Shown: positions 49,409 through 58,510, counted from the first letter of the stretch. The stretch: 64,000 nucleotides of DNA from Actinocorallia longicatena (GCF_039534125.1 NZ_BAAAUV010000002.1:434001-498000); one strand, 5' to 3'. The notes: generated from the letters alone by a model not told the origin. A program made the numbers and translations.

Positions 49409-50863
49409 ATGGCCACCTCCAAGGTTCCGCTCGCCTCCTCCACCGGACGGTGGATCATCCTCGCCACCGTCCTCGGTTCCGGTATCGCCTTCCTCGACGG
49501 GTCGGTGGTCAACGTGGCGCTGCCCTCGATCAGCGAGGATCTGGGCGGGGGGATGGCCGTCCTGCAATGGATCCTCGACGGCTACCTGCTCACCCTCAGC
49601 GCCCTGCTGCTGCTCGGCGGCGCGCTCGGCGACCGTTACGGCCGCAAGCGCGTGTTCATGATCGGGCTGGTCGTGTTCACGATCGCCTCGCTCGGCTGCG
49701 GGATCGCCCCCGACTCCGGGACGCTCATCGTGGCCCGGCTGGTCCAGGGGGTCGGCGGGGCGCTGCTGATCCCCGGCAGCCTCGCCCTGATCGACGCGAC
49801 GATCCACCCCGACGACCGGGGCCGGGCGATCGGCCGGTGGGCCGGGTTCTCCGGGGTGTCGTCGGCCGTCGGGCCGTTCGTCGGCGGCTGGCTGGTGGAC
49901 GCGGCGAGCTGGCGCTGGGTCTTCCTGATCAACCTGCCGCTCGCCGCGATCGCGCTGGCGGTGACCCACCGGCACGTCCCCGAGAGCCGGACGTCCACGA
50001 TCGAGGGCCCGCTGGACCTTCCCGGCGCCCTGGCCGTCACGGTGGGCCTCGGTGGATCGGTGTTCGCCCTGATCGAGGGCCCTTCGCGCGGCTGGAACGC
50101 CCTGACGATCGGCCTCGGCGTGATCGGCCTGCTGTCCCTGGCCGCCTTCCCCCTCCTCGAACGGCGGCAGCGCAACCCGCTGATCCCGCCGGAGCTGCTG
50201 CGGTCCCGGCAGTTCGTGGGCGTCAACCTCACGACCCTGACGGTCTACGCGGCCCTGGGCGGCGCGTTCTTCCTGTTCACCCTCCAGCTCCAGAACTCGA
50301 TGGGCTACTCCGCCCTCCAGGCCGGGGTCTCCACCCTGCCGATGACCGTCATCATGATGCTGCTGTCGAGCCGGATCGGCGCGCTGGCCCAGCGGACCGG
50401 GCCGCGGCCGCTCATGACCGCGGGCCCGGTCGTCGCGGGGGCGGGCCTGGCCCTGATGACGCTGGCCCAGCCGGGAACGTCCTACCTGACCGGGGTGCTG
50501 CCCGGGGTGGTCGTGTTCGGGCTCGGGATGTCGATCACGGTCGCTCCGCTGACCTCGACGGTCCTGGCCTCGGTCGACGAGGAGCACGTGGGGGCGGCGT
50601 CCGGGGCGAACAACGCCGTGGCCAGGCTCGCCGGGCTGCTGGCGATCGCGATCCTGCCGCTGGCCGCCGGGCTCGACGCGGTCGGCGGGACGGGCGGCCT
50701 CGGCGACGGCTACGCGCGGGCGATGTGGATCTCCGCGGCCCTGTGCGCGGCGGGCGGCGCGATCTCCTGGTTCACGGTCTCCCGCGCCGGCACCCACGTG
50801 GACCGCGCCCAGCCGTCCCTGAACCACGGCTGCGTCGGCGACCGCCTACCGGAGAAGATCTGA
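49409..50863 (+). CDS. MFS transporter, DHA2 (EmrB/QacA) family
   Basis: A 484-residue exporter with about 14 hydrophobic helices. Motif D1 is LDGSVVNVALPSISEDLG, motif A is LGDRYGRKRVFMIGL and motif C is GGALLIPGSLALI with SSAVGPFVGGWLVD. Members expel drugs or metabolites by proton exchange. ATG 49409 is preceded by CAGATTAACTTAC, possibly a -10 at leaderless distance. The fused sigma-glycosidase gene follows 41 nt downstream and may share control. Confidence 0.9.
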   Translation: MATSKVPLASSTGRWIILATVLGSGIAFLDGSVVNVALPSISEDLGGGMAVLQWILDGYLLTLSALLLLGGALGDRYGRKRVFMIGLVVFTIASLGCGIAPDSGTLIVARLVQGVGGALLIPGSLALIDATIHPDDRGRAIGRWAGFSGVSSAVGPFVGGWLVDAASWRWVFLINLPLAAIALAVTHRHVPESRTSTIEGPLDLPGALAVTVGLGGSVFALIEGPSRGWNALTIGLGVIGLLSLAAFPLLERRQRNPLIPPELLRSRQFVGVNLTTLTVYAALGGAFFLFTLQLQNSMGYSALQAGVSTLPMTVIMMLLSSRIGALAQRTGPRPLMTAGPVVAGAGLALMTLAQPGTSYLTGVLPGVVVFGLGMSITVAPLTSTVLASVDEEHVGAASGANNAVARLAGLLAIAILPLAAGLDAVGGTGGLGDGYARAMWISAALCAAGGAISWFTVSRAGTHVDRAQPSLNHGCVGDRLPEKI

Positions 50864-50904
50864 TATTTCTGTTATCTGGCGGTATGTTGCGGTGTCTCCG
50901 ATAA

Positions 50905-52671
50905 GTGAGTGAGAACCCGATGCTCGAGGAGACGGTCGTCGCCGCGCGTTCCGGCGACCGGGAATCCGTTGCCGCCCTGGTCGAGGCCTGCCTGCCGCTG
51001 CTGTACAACGTGGTGGGACGGGCCCTCGACGGTCATCCGGACGTCGACGACGTCGTGCAGGAGACCGTCGTCAAGGTCCTGCGCGGGCTTCCCGCGCTGC
51101 GGGAGCCCGCGAAGTTCCGGTCGTGGCTGATCGCGATCGCCGTCCGGCAGATCCGCGACCACCAGGCCGTCCGGCGGGAGGTCGCCGACCGGCACACGAC
51201 CCTCGACCGGGCGTCCGCCCCCGACTTCGCCGATCTGACGGTCCTGCGGCTCGGCCTGTCCGGTGAGCGCCGCGAGATCGCCGAGGCCACCCGCTGGCTG
51301 GACCCCTCGCACCGCGAGACGCTCTCGCTGTGGTGGCTGGAGCAGGCGGGCGAGCTGACGCGCGCCGACCTGGCCGTCGCCCTGGAACTGCCGCCCGCCC
51401 AGGTCGCGGTCCGGGTCCAGCGGATGCGCGAACAGCTCGACACCGCGCGGTCCATCGTCCGGGTCCTGAAGGCGGAGACCCGCTGCCCCGGGCTGCCCGG
51501 CTGGGACGGCGAGCCGAGCTCGGTGGCCCGCAAGCGGTTCGCCCGCCACATCGCCGAGTGCCGGGCCTGCTCCGGCGCGCCCGAACGGCTCATCCCGGCC
51601 GAGCGGCTGCTCGCGGGCATCCTCCTGGTGCCCGTCCCGGTGGAGTTCCATCCGCTGCCGCGCCTGGCCGCCCGGCAGTTCTCCGCCCCGTCCTCGGGCG
51701 GCGGGTTCGGCAAGGGCCTCGGGCTGGGCAAGAGCGCGATCGCGGTGCCCGCGGTGGCCGCCTCGGTCGCCGGGGTGATCGCCTTCGGGACCCTGCACGG
51801 CTCCGACGCCCGGCCGGCCGCGAACGTCACCTCCGGGCCGTCGGCCGCCGTGACGGCCGGCGCCGGACGCACGCCTCAGACCGGCGAGCCCGCCGCCGCG
51901 AAGCCGAAGGCGGCGCCCAAGGCCGCGCCGAAGCCCGGGAAGGCGTGCCTGAAGGGGGTCGCGAGCTGGCGGTTCAGCGCGTCGAAGAAGGCGCTGAAGG
52001 CCTCGGGCGCCTGCTGGTTCTACAGCTGGGGCGTGGGCCACGACGGGATCGCCTCCCCCTCGGGCGTCGAGTTCGTGCCGATGATCCGGGCGGCCTCCGA
52101 CGTCAAGGACGTCTCCCGGGCCAAGGGCAGGTACCTGCTCGGCTTCAACGAACCCGACCTGCGCGAACAGGCGAACATGACCGTCGAGCAGGCCCTGGAC
52201 CTGTGGCCGAGACTGATGCGCACCGGCAAGAAGCTGGGCAGCCCGGCCGTCGCGGTGAACGCCGCGGCGCCCGGCGGCTGGCTCGACCGCTTCCTCAGGG
52301 GCGCGGCGGCCCGGCACTACCGCGTCGACTTCGTCACCGTCCACTGGTACGGCTACGACTTCCGCACCAAGCCCGCGGTCTCCCAGCTCAGGAGCTATCT
52401 GACGGCCGTCCACAAGCGGTACGGCAAGCCGATCTGGCTGACCGAGTACGCGCTGATGAACTTCGGCGGCGGGCCGAAGTACCCCTCGCCGAAGAACCAG
52501 GCGGCGTTCATCACCGCGTCCGCGAAGATGATCGGCAAGCTCCCCTACGTCCAGCGCTACGCCTGGTTCGGGCTTCCCTCGACCCCGGACAGCGGCACCG
52601 GCCTCTACCGCGCGGACGGCACGCCGACGGCCATGGGCACCGCCTTCCGCAGGGCGCCGCGAACCCGCTGA
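50905..52671 (+). CDS. ECF sigma factor fused to zinc motif, membrane helix and GH128-like domain
   Basis: A 588-residue multi-domain protein. Sigma region 2 (about 20-87) includes HPDVDDVVQETVVKVL and FRSWLIAIAVRQIRDH; region 4 (130-182) includes SHRETLSLWWLEQAGELTR. Residues 215-222 read HIAECRAC, an HxxxCxxC zinc anti-sigma-like motif. A membrane helix spans about 277-296, and an Ala/Pro/Lys linker 300-345. Residues 348-588 form a GH128-like (Asl1) beta-glucanase fold with catalytic Glu416 (GFNEPD) and Glu514 (LTEYAL). The topology puts sigma inside and the glycosidase outside. It resembles the group described as ECF53. Preceded by an AT-rich gap; GTG start. Confidence 0.9.
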   Translation: MSENPMLEETVVAARSGDRESVAALVEACLPLLYNVVGRALDGHPDVDDVVQETVVKVLRGLPALREPAKFRSWLIAIAVRQIRDHQAVRREVADRHTTLDRASAPDFADLTVLRLGLSGERREIAEATRWLDPSHRETLSLWWLEQAGELTRADLAVALELPPAQVAVRVQRMREQLDTARSIVRVLKAETRCPGLPGWDGEPSSVARKRFARHIAECRACSGAPERLIPAERLLAGILLVPVPVEFHPLPRLAARQFSAPSSGGGFGKGLGLGKSAIAVPAVAASVAGVIAFGTLHGSDARPAANVTSGPSAAVTAGAGRTPQTGEPAAAKPKAAPKAAPKPGKACLKGVASWRFSASKKALKASGACWFYSWGVGHDGIASPSGVEFVPMIRAASDVKDVSRAKGRYLLGFNEPDLREQANMTVEQALDLWPRLMRTGKKLGSPAVAVNAAAPGGWLDRFLRGAAARHYRVDFVTVHWYGYDFRTKPAVSQLRSYLTAVHKRYGKPIWLTEYALMNFGGGPKYPSPKNQAAFITASAKMIGKLPYVQRYAWFGLPSTPDSGTGLYRADGTPTAMGTAFRRAPRTR

Positions 52672-52728
52672 TCCGGGCGCCGCGCGGCGCGGCTTGCGGC
52701 GGCGGGGGCCCAGTGCTGGGATGGCCCC

Positions 52729-53958
52729 GTGACCCGAACCCACGGAGCCGTCGAGGCCGTCTGGCGGATCGAGGCAGCCCGGGTGGTCGCCGCGCTGACC
52801 CGGCTCGTGCGCGACGTCGGGCTGGCCGAGGAGCTGGCCCAGGACGCCCTGGTGGCGGCCCTGGAGCAGTGGCCCGCCGAGGGCGTCCCGCGCAATCCCG
52901 GCGCCTGGCTGATGACCGTGGCCAAGCGCCGGGCGATCGACCTCATCCGGCGCGAGGAGAACTACCGGCGCAAGCTCGACGAGGTCGGCCGCTCCACCGC
53001 GTTCACCACCGGCCTGGAGCGGCACGAGTTCATCGAGGACGACGTCCTCAGGCTGGTCTTCACCGCCTGCCATCCCGTGCTGCCGACCGAGGCCAAGGTG
53101 GCGCTGACGCTGCGGCTGCTCGGCGGGCTGACCACCGGGGAGATCGCGCGGGCGTTCCTGGCCACGGAGCCCGCGGTGGCGCAGCGGATCGTCCGGGCGA
53201 AGAAGGCGCTGGCGAAGGCCGAGGTGGAGTTCGAGGTTCCCGAGGGCCCGGAGCTGGCCGAACGGCTGGCGTCGGTCCTCGAGGTCGTCTACCTGGTCTT
53301 CAACGAGGGGTACACGGCGACGGCGGGCGACGACTGGATGCGTCCGGAGCTCTGCGCCGAGGCCCTGCGGCTGGCGCGGCTCGTCGCGGCCCTGATGCCC
53401 GCCGAACCCGAGGCGCAGGCGCTCCAGGCCCTGCTGGAGATCCAGGCGTCCCGGACGGCCGCCCGCACCGACGCCGCGGGAGACCCGGTCCTGCTCACCG
53501 ACCAGAACCGGGACCTGTGGAACCGGCTGCTGATCACCCGCGGCCTCGCCGCCCTGGCCGCCGCCGACGCCCTGACCGCCGAGCGCGGCGTCTACCATCT
53601 CCAGGCCGCGATCGCCGCCTGCCATGCCCGCGCCCACACCGTCGAGGGCACCGACTGGCGGGCCATCGCCGGACACTACGAGGAGCTGGCCCGCCGCACC
53701 GGCTCCCCCGTCGTCGAGCTGAACCGGGCCGTCGCCCTGTCGATGGCCTACGGTCCCGCCCTCGGGCTGACCCTGCTCGACCAGCTCACCGGCGAGCCGT
53801 CCTTGCGGGACTACCACCTGCTGCCGGCCGTCCGGGGCGACCTCCTCGTCCGGCTGGACCGGCGCGAGGAGGCGCGCGCCGAGCTCCAGCGGGCCGCTGC
53901 CCTCACCCGGAACGCCCGCGAGCGCGCCCTGCTGCTGTCCCGCGCGGCGGACCTGTGA
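52729..53958 (+). CDS. ECF sigma factor with C-terminal helical extension (ECF42-like)
   Basis: A 409-residue protein. The sigma core covers ~1-175 (DVGLAEELAQDALVAALEQW; PRNPGAWLMTVAKRRAIDLI; LRLLGGLTTGEIARAFLATE). The remainder is a TPR-like helical domain with VYLVFNEGYTATAGDDWMRP and HYEELARRTGSPVVELNRAV, the DUF6596 region of ECF42. These usually sit beside a DGPF/YCII protein gene, which is missing here. The GTG start at 52729 and the coupling GTGA with the ROK gene are clear. Confidence 0.9.
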   Translation: MTRTHGAVEAVWRIEAARVVAALTRLVRDVGLAEELAQDALVAALEQWPAEGVPRNPGAWLMTVAKRRAIDLIRREENYRRKLDEVGRSTAFTTGLERHEFIEDDVLRLVFTACHPVLPTEAKVALTLRLLGGLTTGEIARAFLATEPAVAQRIVRAKKALAKAEVEFEVPEGPELAERLASVLEVVYLVFNEGYTATAGDDWMRPELCAEALRLARLVAALMPAEPEAQALQALLEIQASRTAARTDAAGDPVLLTDQNRDLWNRLLITRGLAALAAADALTAERGVYHLQAAIAACHARAHTVEGTDWRAIAGHYEELARRTGSPVVELNRAVALSMAYGPALGLTLLDQLTGEPSLRDYHLLPAVRGDLLVRLDRREEARAELQRAAALTRNARERALLLSRAADL

Positions 53959-55136
53959 CGGCGAGGGGCGGGGAGGAGGTCCGCCGCCGCAACCTCGGGG
54001 CGGTCCTGCGCGAGGTCCATCTGGGCGGGCCGGTCTCGCGGTCGGTCCTCGCCGGGCGGCTCGACCTCAACCGCAGCACGATCATGGCCCTGACGGCCGA
54101 GCTCACCGCAGCGGGACTGGTCACCGAGGACGCCCCCGCCGACACCGGGCGGGCCGGCCGCCCCTCGCTCGTCGTGTCGCCCGCGTCGCGCCGCTGCTAC
54201 GTGCTGGCCTTCGACGTGGCCGTGGACCGGCTGGTCGCGGCGCGGGTCGGGCTCGGCGGCGTGGTCCTGGCCCGGCGCGAGGCGGTGCGGCCCCGCACGG
54301 GCGTGGATCTCGGCGACGTGGTGGGCGTCCTCGCAAGGTTCGGGCGCGACCTCCTCGACCCGGACGCCACCTGCGTGGGGATCGGCGCGTCCTACTGCGG
54401 CATGGTCAGGCGCGCCGACGGCATGGTCAGGTACGGGCCGCACCTCGGCTGGCAGGACCAGGCGTTCGGCCCCGCCCTCGCCGCCGGGCTCGGCCTCGCT
54501 CTCCCGGTCGAGGTCGGCAACGAGGCCCATCTCGGGGCCGTCGCCGAGCATCTGCGGGGCGCGGGAGTGGGCCACCGGAACCTCGTCTACCTGCACGGGG
54601 ACGTCGGGGTCGGCGGCGGGATCATCGTCGGCGGCCGGCTCCTCGACGGTGACGGCGGCTACGGCTGCGAGGTCGGGCACATGCTGGTGAACCCCTTCGA
54701 CGGCCGTCCGTGCCTGTGCGGCTCGCGCGGCTGCCTGGAGGCCGAGGTCGGCGAGCAGGCCCTGCTGGAGCACGCCGGACGGGCCGGGGAACTCGTGGGC
54801 CGCGCGGGCGTCGGCGCGGTCGTCGCGCTGGCGGACGGCGGTGATCCGGCCGCCCGCGAGGCCCTCGACCGGATCGGGGACTGGCTCGGCGTCGGCGTGG
54901 TGAACCTGATCAACCTGTTCAATCCCGGCCTGGTGGTCTTCGGCGGGGTGCTGCGCGACCTCTACCGCGGCACGGCGGAGCCCGTCCGGCGCAGGATCGA
55001 CCGGCACGTGCTGCCGGTCTCCCGCGAGCGGGTCCGCCTCGCCACCTCGGCCCTCGCCGACGACGCCACCCTGGCGGGCGCCGCCGAGCTGGCCTTCGCC
55101 GCCCTGCTCGAGGACCCTATGACGGCCGTTCGGTGA
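53955..55136 (+). CDS. ROK family transcriptional regulator
   Basis: A 393-residue regulator. The N-terminal winged helix reads VSRSVLAGRLDLNRSTIMALTA, and the sugar-kinase-like part includes HGDVGVGGGIIVGGRLLDG and the zinc-type motif GCEVGHMLVNPFDGRPCLCG, then SRGCLEAE. It probably answers to a sugar. Its GTG overlaps the ECF42-like stop (GTGA), which suggests joint regulation. Its end overlaps the oppositely directed kinase gene by 20 nt. Confidence 0.9.
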   Translation: MTARGGEEVRRRNLGAVLREVHLGGPVSRSVLAGRLDLNRSTIMALTAELTAAGLVTEDAPADTGRAGRPSLVVSPASRRCYVLAFDVAVDRLVAARVGLGGVVLARREAVRPRTGVDLGDVVGVLARFGRDLLDPDATCVGIGASYCGMVRRADGMVRYGPHLGWQDQAFGPALAAGLGLALPVEVGNEAHLGAVAEHLRGAGVGHRNLVYLHGDVGVGGGIIVGGRLLDGDGGYGCEVGHMLVNPFDGRPCLCGSRGCLEAEVGEQALLEHAGRAGELVGRAGVGAVVALADGGDPAAREALDRIGDWLGVGVVNLINLFNPGLVVFGGVLRDLYRGTAEPVRRRIDRHVLPVSRERVRLATSALADDATLAGAAELAFAALLEDPMTAVR

Positions 55137-56553
55137 GCGGCAGGTAGACCGAGAACCGGGTCTCCCCCGGACGGGAGGAGACCGCGAGGTCGCCGCCGTG
55201 CCGGTTGACGACGATCCGGTAGGAGATGTCCAGGCCGAGGCCGGTCCCCTGGCCGATGGGCTTGGTGGTGAAGAACGGCTCGAAGATCCGCGACTGGAGG
55301 GCGTCGGGGATGCCGGGGCCGCTGTCGGTGATGTCCACCCGGACCCGGTCGCCGTCGCGCGAGGTCCTCAGGGTGAGCCGGCCGCTGCCCTCCATGGCCT
55401 GGGCGGCGTTGTCGATCAGGTTGGTCCACACCTGGTTGAGCTCGCCCGCGTACACCGGGACGGGCGGCAGCGACCGGTCGAAGTCCGTGACGACCTCCAG
55501 CCCGGCGAGCTTGCCGTTGAGCATGACCAGCGTGCTCTCCAGCCCGGCGTGCAGATCGGCCCGCTCGAACGGCCCCCGGTCCATGTTGGAGTACTGCTTG
55601 GCGGCCGCGACCAGCGACGACACCCGGTGGACGGAGTCCTCGATCTCGTTCAGCAGCAGCTCGGACTCGAGCGTGTAGGCCAGCCAGTGGGTCGCCCCCT
55701 CCAGCAGCTCCGGCGGCGCCTGCTCGGCGATCCGGTCGAGGAACCCGGGGTCGATCCCCGCCCCGACGAAGATCGGCGCGATCTCCCAGCCGTTGCGGCA
55801 GTCGTGGTCGTCGAGCCAGTCGGAGACCTCGTCCTCGCGTTCGGACTCCTGCACCGCGCTGAGCTTGGGCGCGTCCTTGATCTGCTGGACGGCCTCCTCC
55901 TGGAAGTCGACGAGCAGCATCAGCAGCCGCGGGTCGATCCGCTCGTGGGCGATCTTCGCCATCTTGTGGCGGGTGCCCGCGACCCGCTCGCGCAGCGTCG
56001 CGGTGGCCCGGACGGCCGCCGCCGCCGGGTTGTTCAGCTCGTGCATGAGCCCGGCGCTGAGCTGGCCGAGCGCCAGGAGCTGCTGGCGCTGGCCGACCAT
56101 GGTCTGCCGGTTGCGCATCCCGAGGAACAGGCCCTCGAGCAGGTGGACCGACATCGGGAACCAGGTCTCCATGACCCAGCGGAAGTCGGTGTTGGACAGC
56201 ACGAAGAAGGTGCAGTCCGTGCAGGCGCGGAGCGTCGCGGTGTAGCCCTCCTCCGCCCCCTCGCCCGTCACGTAGGCGCGGACCGACCCGGCGTAGGCGC
56301 CGAAGTGGTCGGTCCTGACCGTCTCGACGTCGTCCTGGCCGACCCGGTAGCTCAGCGCGATGGTCCCCTCCAGGAGCTGGAGGAACACCTCCGCGGGCTC
56401 TCCCTCGGTGAACACGATCGCGTCCGCGGGGGCCGAGGCGACCCAGCCGTTCTCCGACAGCCAGCCGAGCTGGTCGTCGGTCAGCGCCTCGAACAGGAAC
56501 AGCCTGCGGAGCTCTTCGGGGGCCAGACGCCCCTCCGACTCGGTGATCTTCAT
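55117..56553 (-). CDS. Histidine kinase with cyclic-nucleotide-binding-type sensor
   Basis: A 478-residue cytoplasmic protein. Residues ~12-150 form a cNMP-binding-like fold (DAIVFTEGEPAEVFLQLLEG), with a CTDC pair at Cys111/Cys114. His171 in ALGQLSAGLMHELNNPAAAA is the phosphorylation site; the ATPase domain has QVWTNLIDNAAQAME, DSGPGIPD and TGLGLDISYRIV. Its ATG overlaps the flavoprotein stop (ATGA). Likely partner is the receiver domain of that protein. Confidence 0.9.
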   Translation of the reverse strand: MKITESEGRLAPEELRRLFLFEALTDDQLGWLSENGWVASAPADAIVFTEGEPAEVFLQLLEGTIALSYRVGQDDVETVRTDHFGAYAGSVRAYVTGEGAEEGYTATLRACTDCTFFVLSNTDFRWVMETWFPMSVHLLEGLFLGMRNRQTMVGQRQQLLALGQLSAGLMHELNNPAAAAVRATATLRERVAGTRHKMAKIAHERIDPRLLMLLVDFQEEAVQQIKDAPKLSAVQESEREDEVSDWLDDHDCRNGWEIAPIFVGAGIDPGFLDRIAEQAPPELLEGATHWLAYTLESELLLNEIEDSVHRVSSLVAAAKQYSNMDRGPFERADLHAGLESTLVMLNGKLAGLEVVTDFDRSLPPVPVYAGELNQVWTNLIDNAAQAMEGSGRLTLRTSRDGDRVRVDITDSGPGIPDALQSRIFEPFFTTKPIGQGTGLGLDISYRIVVNRHGGDLAVSSRPGETRFSVYLPLTERPS

Positions 56554-58220
56554 GACGCTCCCAGGAAGCGATGGGCGAGCGAGACCGCCATCGCGCCGTC
56601 GCCCACCGCCGACGCGACCCGTTTGATCGATTCCGCGCGGACGTCGCCCGCCACGAACACGCCCGGCACGCTCGACTCCAGCGGCCAGGGATCGCGGTCG
56701 AGCGGCCAGCCGCCCGGACGCCGTCCCTCGACGAAGAGATCGGTGCCCGTCCTGATGAAGCCGTTGGCATCGCGGTCAAGGGTGTCTGCCAGCCAATCCG
56801 TGCGTGGCTGCGCACCAATGAAGACGAAAAGGTGGTTGGCGTCGACGCGTTCGAGTCTTCCGTCGGTGTTGCACAACGTGAGCGCCTCGAGTCTCTCCTC
56901 GCCGTGCGCCTCGCCGACGACCGTCTCGGTCCGCACCGTCACGTTCTCGATCGCCCGGAGCTGCTCGATCAGGTAGTACGACATGCTCCGGTCGAGCGAG
57001 TCGCCCCTGATCACCAGGGTGACCGACTTGGCGACCCGGGAGAAGAACACCGCGGCCTGCCCCGCCGAGTTGGCGCCGCCGACGATGTACACGTCGTCGC
57101 CCGCGCAGGCGTCCGCCTCGGTCATCGCCGAGCCGTAGAAGACGCCGCGCCCGGTCAGCTCCTGGACGCCCGGCGCGGCCAGCTCGCGGTAGGACACCCC
57201 GGTCGCCACGATCACGGTGTGCGCCGTGACCTCGCGGCCGTCCCCGAACGTCAGGGTCCTGGCCGGTCCGTCGGCGCGCAGGCCCGTGACGTCGCAGGTG
57301 GTGAGGATCTCGGTCCCGAACTTGACGGCCTGCCGCCGCGCCCGGTCGGTCAGCTGCCCGCCGGAGACCCCGTCGGGGAAGCCCAGGTAGTTCTCGATCC
57401 GCGAGGACTGCCCGGCCTGCCCGCCGGTGGAGTACCGCTCGACCAGCAGGGTCCGCAGCCCCTCGGAGGCGCCGTACACGGCCGCGCCGAGGCCCGCGGG
57501 GCCGCCGCCGACCACGACCAGGTCGTACAGGTCGGTCGCCGGGGTCGTGGACAGGCCGACCGCCGAGGCGAGCCGTCCCGCCGACGGGGCGACCAGCGCC
57601 TCTCCGTCCGGGGTGACCACCACGGGCAGCGTGACGCCCTGCTCGAGGTCGGCGGCCTGGAGCAGCCTGACGGCCTCCGGGTCGTCGATCTGGAACCACC
57701 GGTAGGGGATGGCGTTGCGGGCCAGGAAGTCGCGGACCTCGAAGGACGGCGGCGACCAGCGGTGCCCGATCACCTTGGTCTCGGCGCCCGCGGAGTCGGG
57801 TTCGGCCTTGTAGGAGGTGATCATCGCGTCGACGACCGGGTAGAGCTTCTCCTCGGGCGGGTCCCAGGGCTTGAGCAGGTAGTGGTCGACGTCGACCACG
57901 TTGATCGCCGCGATGGCCGCGTCCGTGTCGGCGTAGGCCGTCAGCAGGGCGCGGCGGGCGCGGGGATAGATGTCCATCGCCTGCTCGAGGAACTCGATCC
58001 CGGACATCTCCGGCATCCGGTAGTCCGCCAGGATGACGGCCACCCGGGCGCCCTTGAGCTTGAGCTCCTTCAGCGCCTCGATGCCCTCGGCGCCGGAGCC
58101 CGCCCGGACGATCCTGAACTTCTCGCCGTACTTCCTGCGCAGGTCGCGTGCGACGGCCCGGGAGACCGACGGGTCGTCGTCGACGGACAGCAGGACCGCG
58201 CGTTCGGCTTCACCGCTCAT
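56550..58220 (-). CDS. Response-regulator/flavoprotein fusion lacking the TrxR dithiol
   Basis: A 556-residue chain. Residues ~8-122 are a receiver domain with VDDDPSVSR, phosphoacceptor Asp66 (ILADYRMPEMSG), Thr94 and Lys117. Residues ~135-215 resemble a glutaredoxin fold with SPPS in place of the CxxC. The rest is a thioredoxin-reductase-like FAD/NAD part: LVVVGGGPAGLGAAVYGAS, STGGQAGQSSRIENYLGFP and VFVAGDVRAESIKRV. The redox-active CxxC is missing: the segment is GVFYGSAMTEADACAG. Databases tend to name it a fused response regulator/TrxR, but the redox role must differ. ATGA overlaps at both ends. Confidence 0.9.
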   Translation of the reverse strand: MSGEAERAVLLSVDDDPSVSRAVARDLRRKYGEKFRIVRAGSGAEGIEALKELKLKGARVAVILADYRMPEMSGIEFLEQAMDIYPRARRALLTAYADTDAAIAAINVVDVDHYLLKPWDPPEEKLYPVVDAMITSYKAEPDSAGAETKVIGHRWSPPSFEVRDFLARNAIPYRWFQIDDPEAVRLLQAADLEQGVTLPVVVTPDGEALVAPSAGRLASAVGLSTTPATDLYDLVVVGGGPAGLGAAVYGASEGLRTLLVERYSTGGQAGQSSRIENYLGFPDGVSGGQLTDRARRQAVKFGTEILTTCDVTGLRADGPARTLTFGDGREVTAHTVIVATGVSYRELAAPGVQELTGRGVFYGSAMTEADACAGDDVYIVGGANSAGQAAVFFSRVAKSVTLVIRGDSLDRSMSYYLIEQLRAIENVTVRTETVVGEAHGEERLEALTLCNTDGRLERVDANHLFVFIGAQPRTDWLADTLDRDANGFIRTGTDLFVEGRRPGGWPLDRDPWPLESSVPGVFVAGDVRAESIKRVASAVGDGAMAVSLAHRFLGAS

Positions 58221-58510
58221 GAGTGGGAGAAGTCCTCCAGGCCGGCGGCCCTGAACGAGCCCTCGTCGACGTAGCACCAGCCCCAGCTCTCCCCCGGTTC
58301 GAAGGAGGTGATCAGCGGATGGCCGGTCTCGTGGAAGTGCGCCGTCGCGTGCCTGGCGGGCGAGGAGTCACAGCAGCCGACGTGCCCGCAGACACGGCAC
58401 ATCCGCAGATGCACCCAGCGTCCCCCGAGCCGCAGGCAGTCCTCACATCCCGCGGCCGAGGGCTGCGCCTCGGCCTTGATCTGATCCAGATGTGTACAGG
58501 TCTGTGCCAT
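58217..58510 (-). CDS. UBP-type zinc finger protein
   Basis: A 97-residue single-domain protein. Cys and His ligands appear in CEDCLRLGGRWVHLRMC RVCGHVGCCDSSPARHATAH form (spaced here for reading), then HFHETGHPLITSFEPGESWG. In eukaryotes the UBP fold grips the free C-terminus of ubiquitin; in bacteria its partner is unknown. ATG 58510 sits 6 nt after TAGGAT, so the message is probably leaderless. Its stop overlaps the flavoprotein ATG. First gene of a three-gene operon. Confidence 0.92.
   Translation of the reverse strand: MAQTCTHLDQIKAEAQPSAAGCEDCLRLGGRWVHLRMCRVCGHVGCCDSSPARHATAHFHETGHPLITSFEPGESWGWCYVDEGSFRAAGLEDFSHS

Noticed and set aside
50872..53817. Very long leftward open frame (over 980 codons) across the fused sigma factor and ECF42-like genes
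   Set aside because: It is low-complexity Gly/Arg/Asp-rich sequence antisense to two well-recognised genes. High GC makes such frames common.
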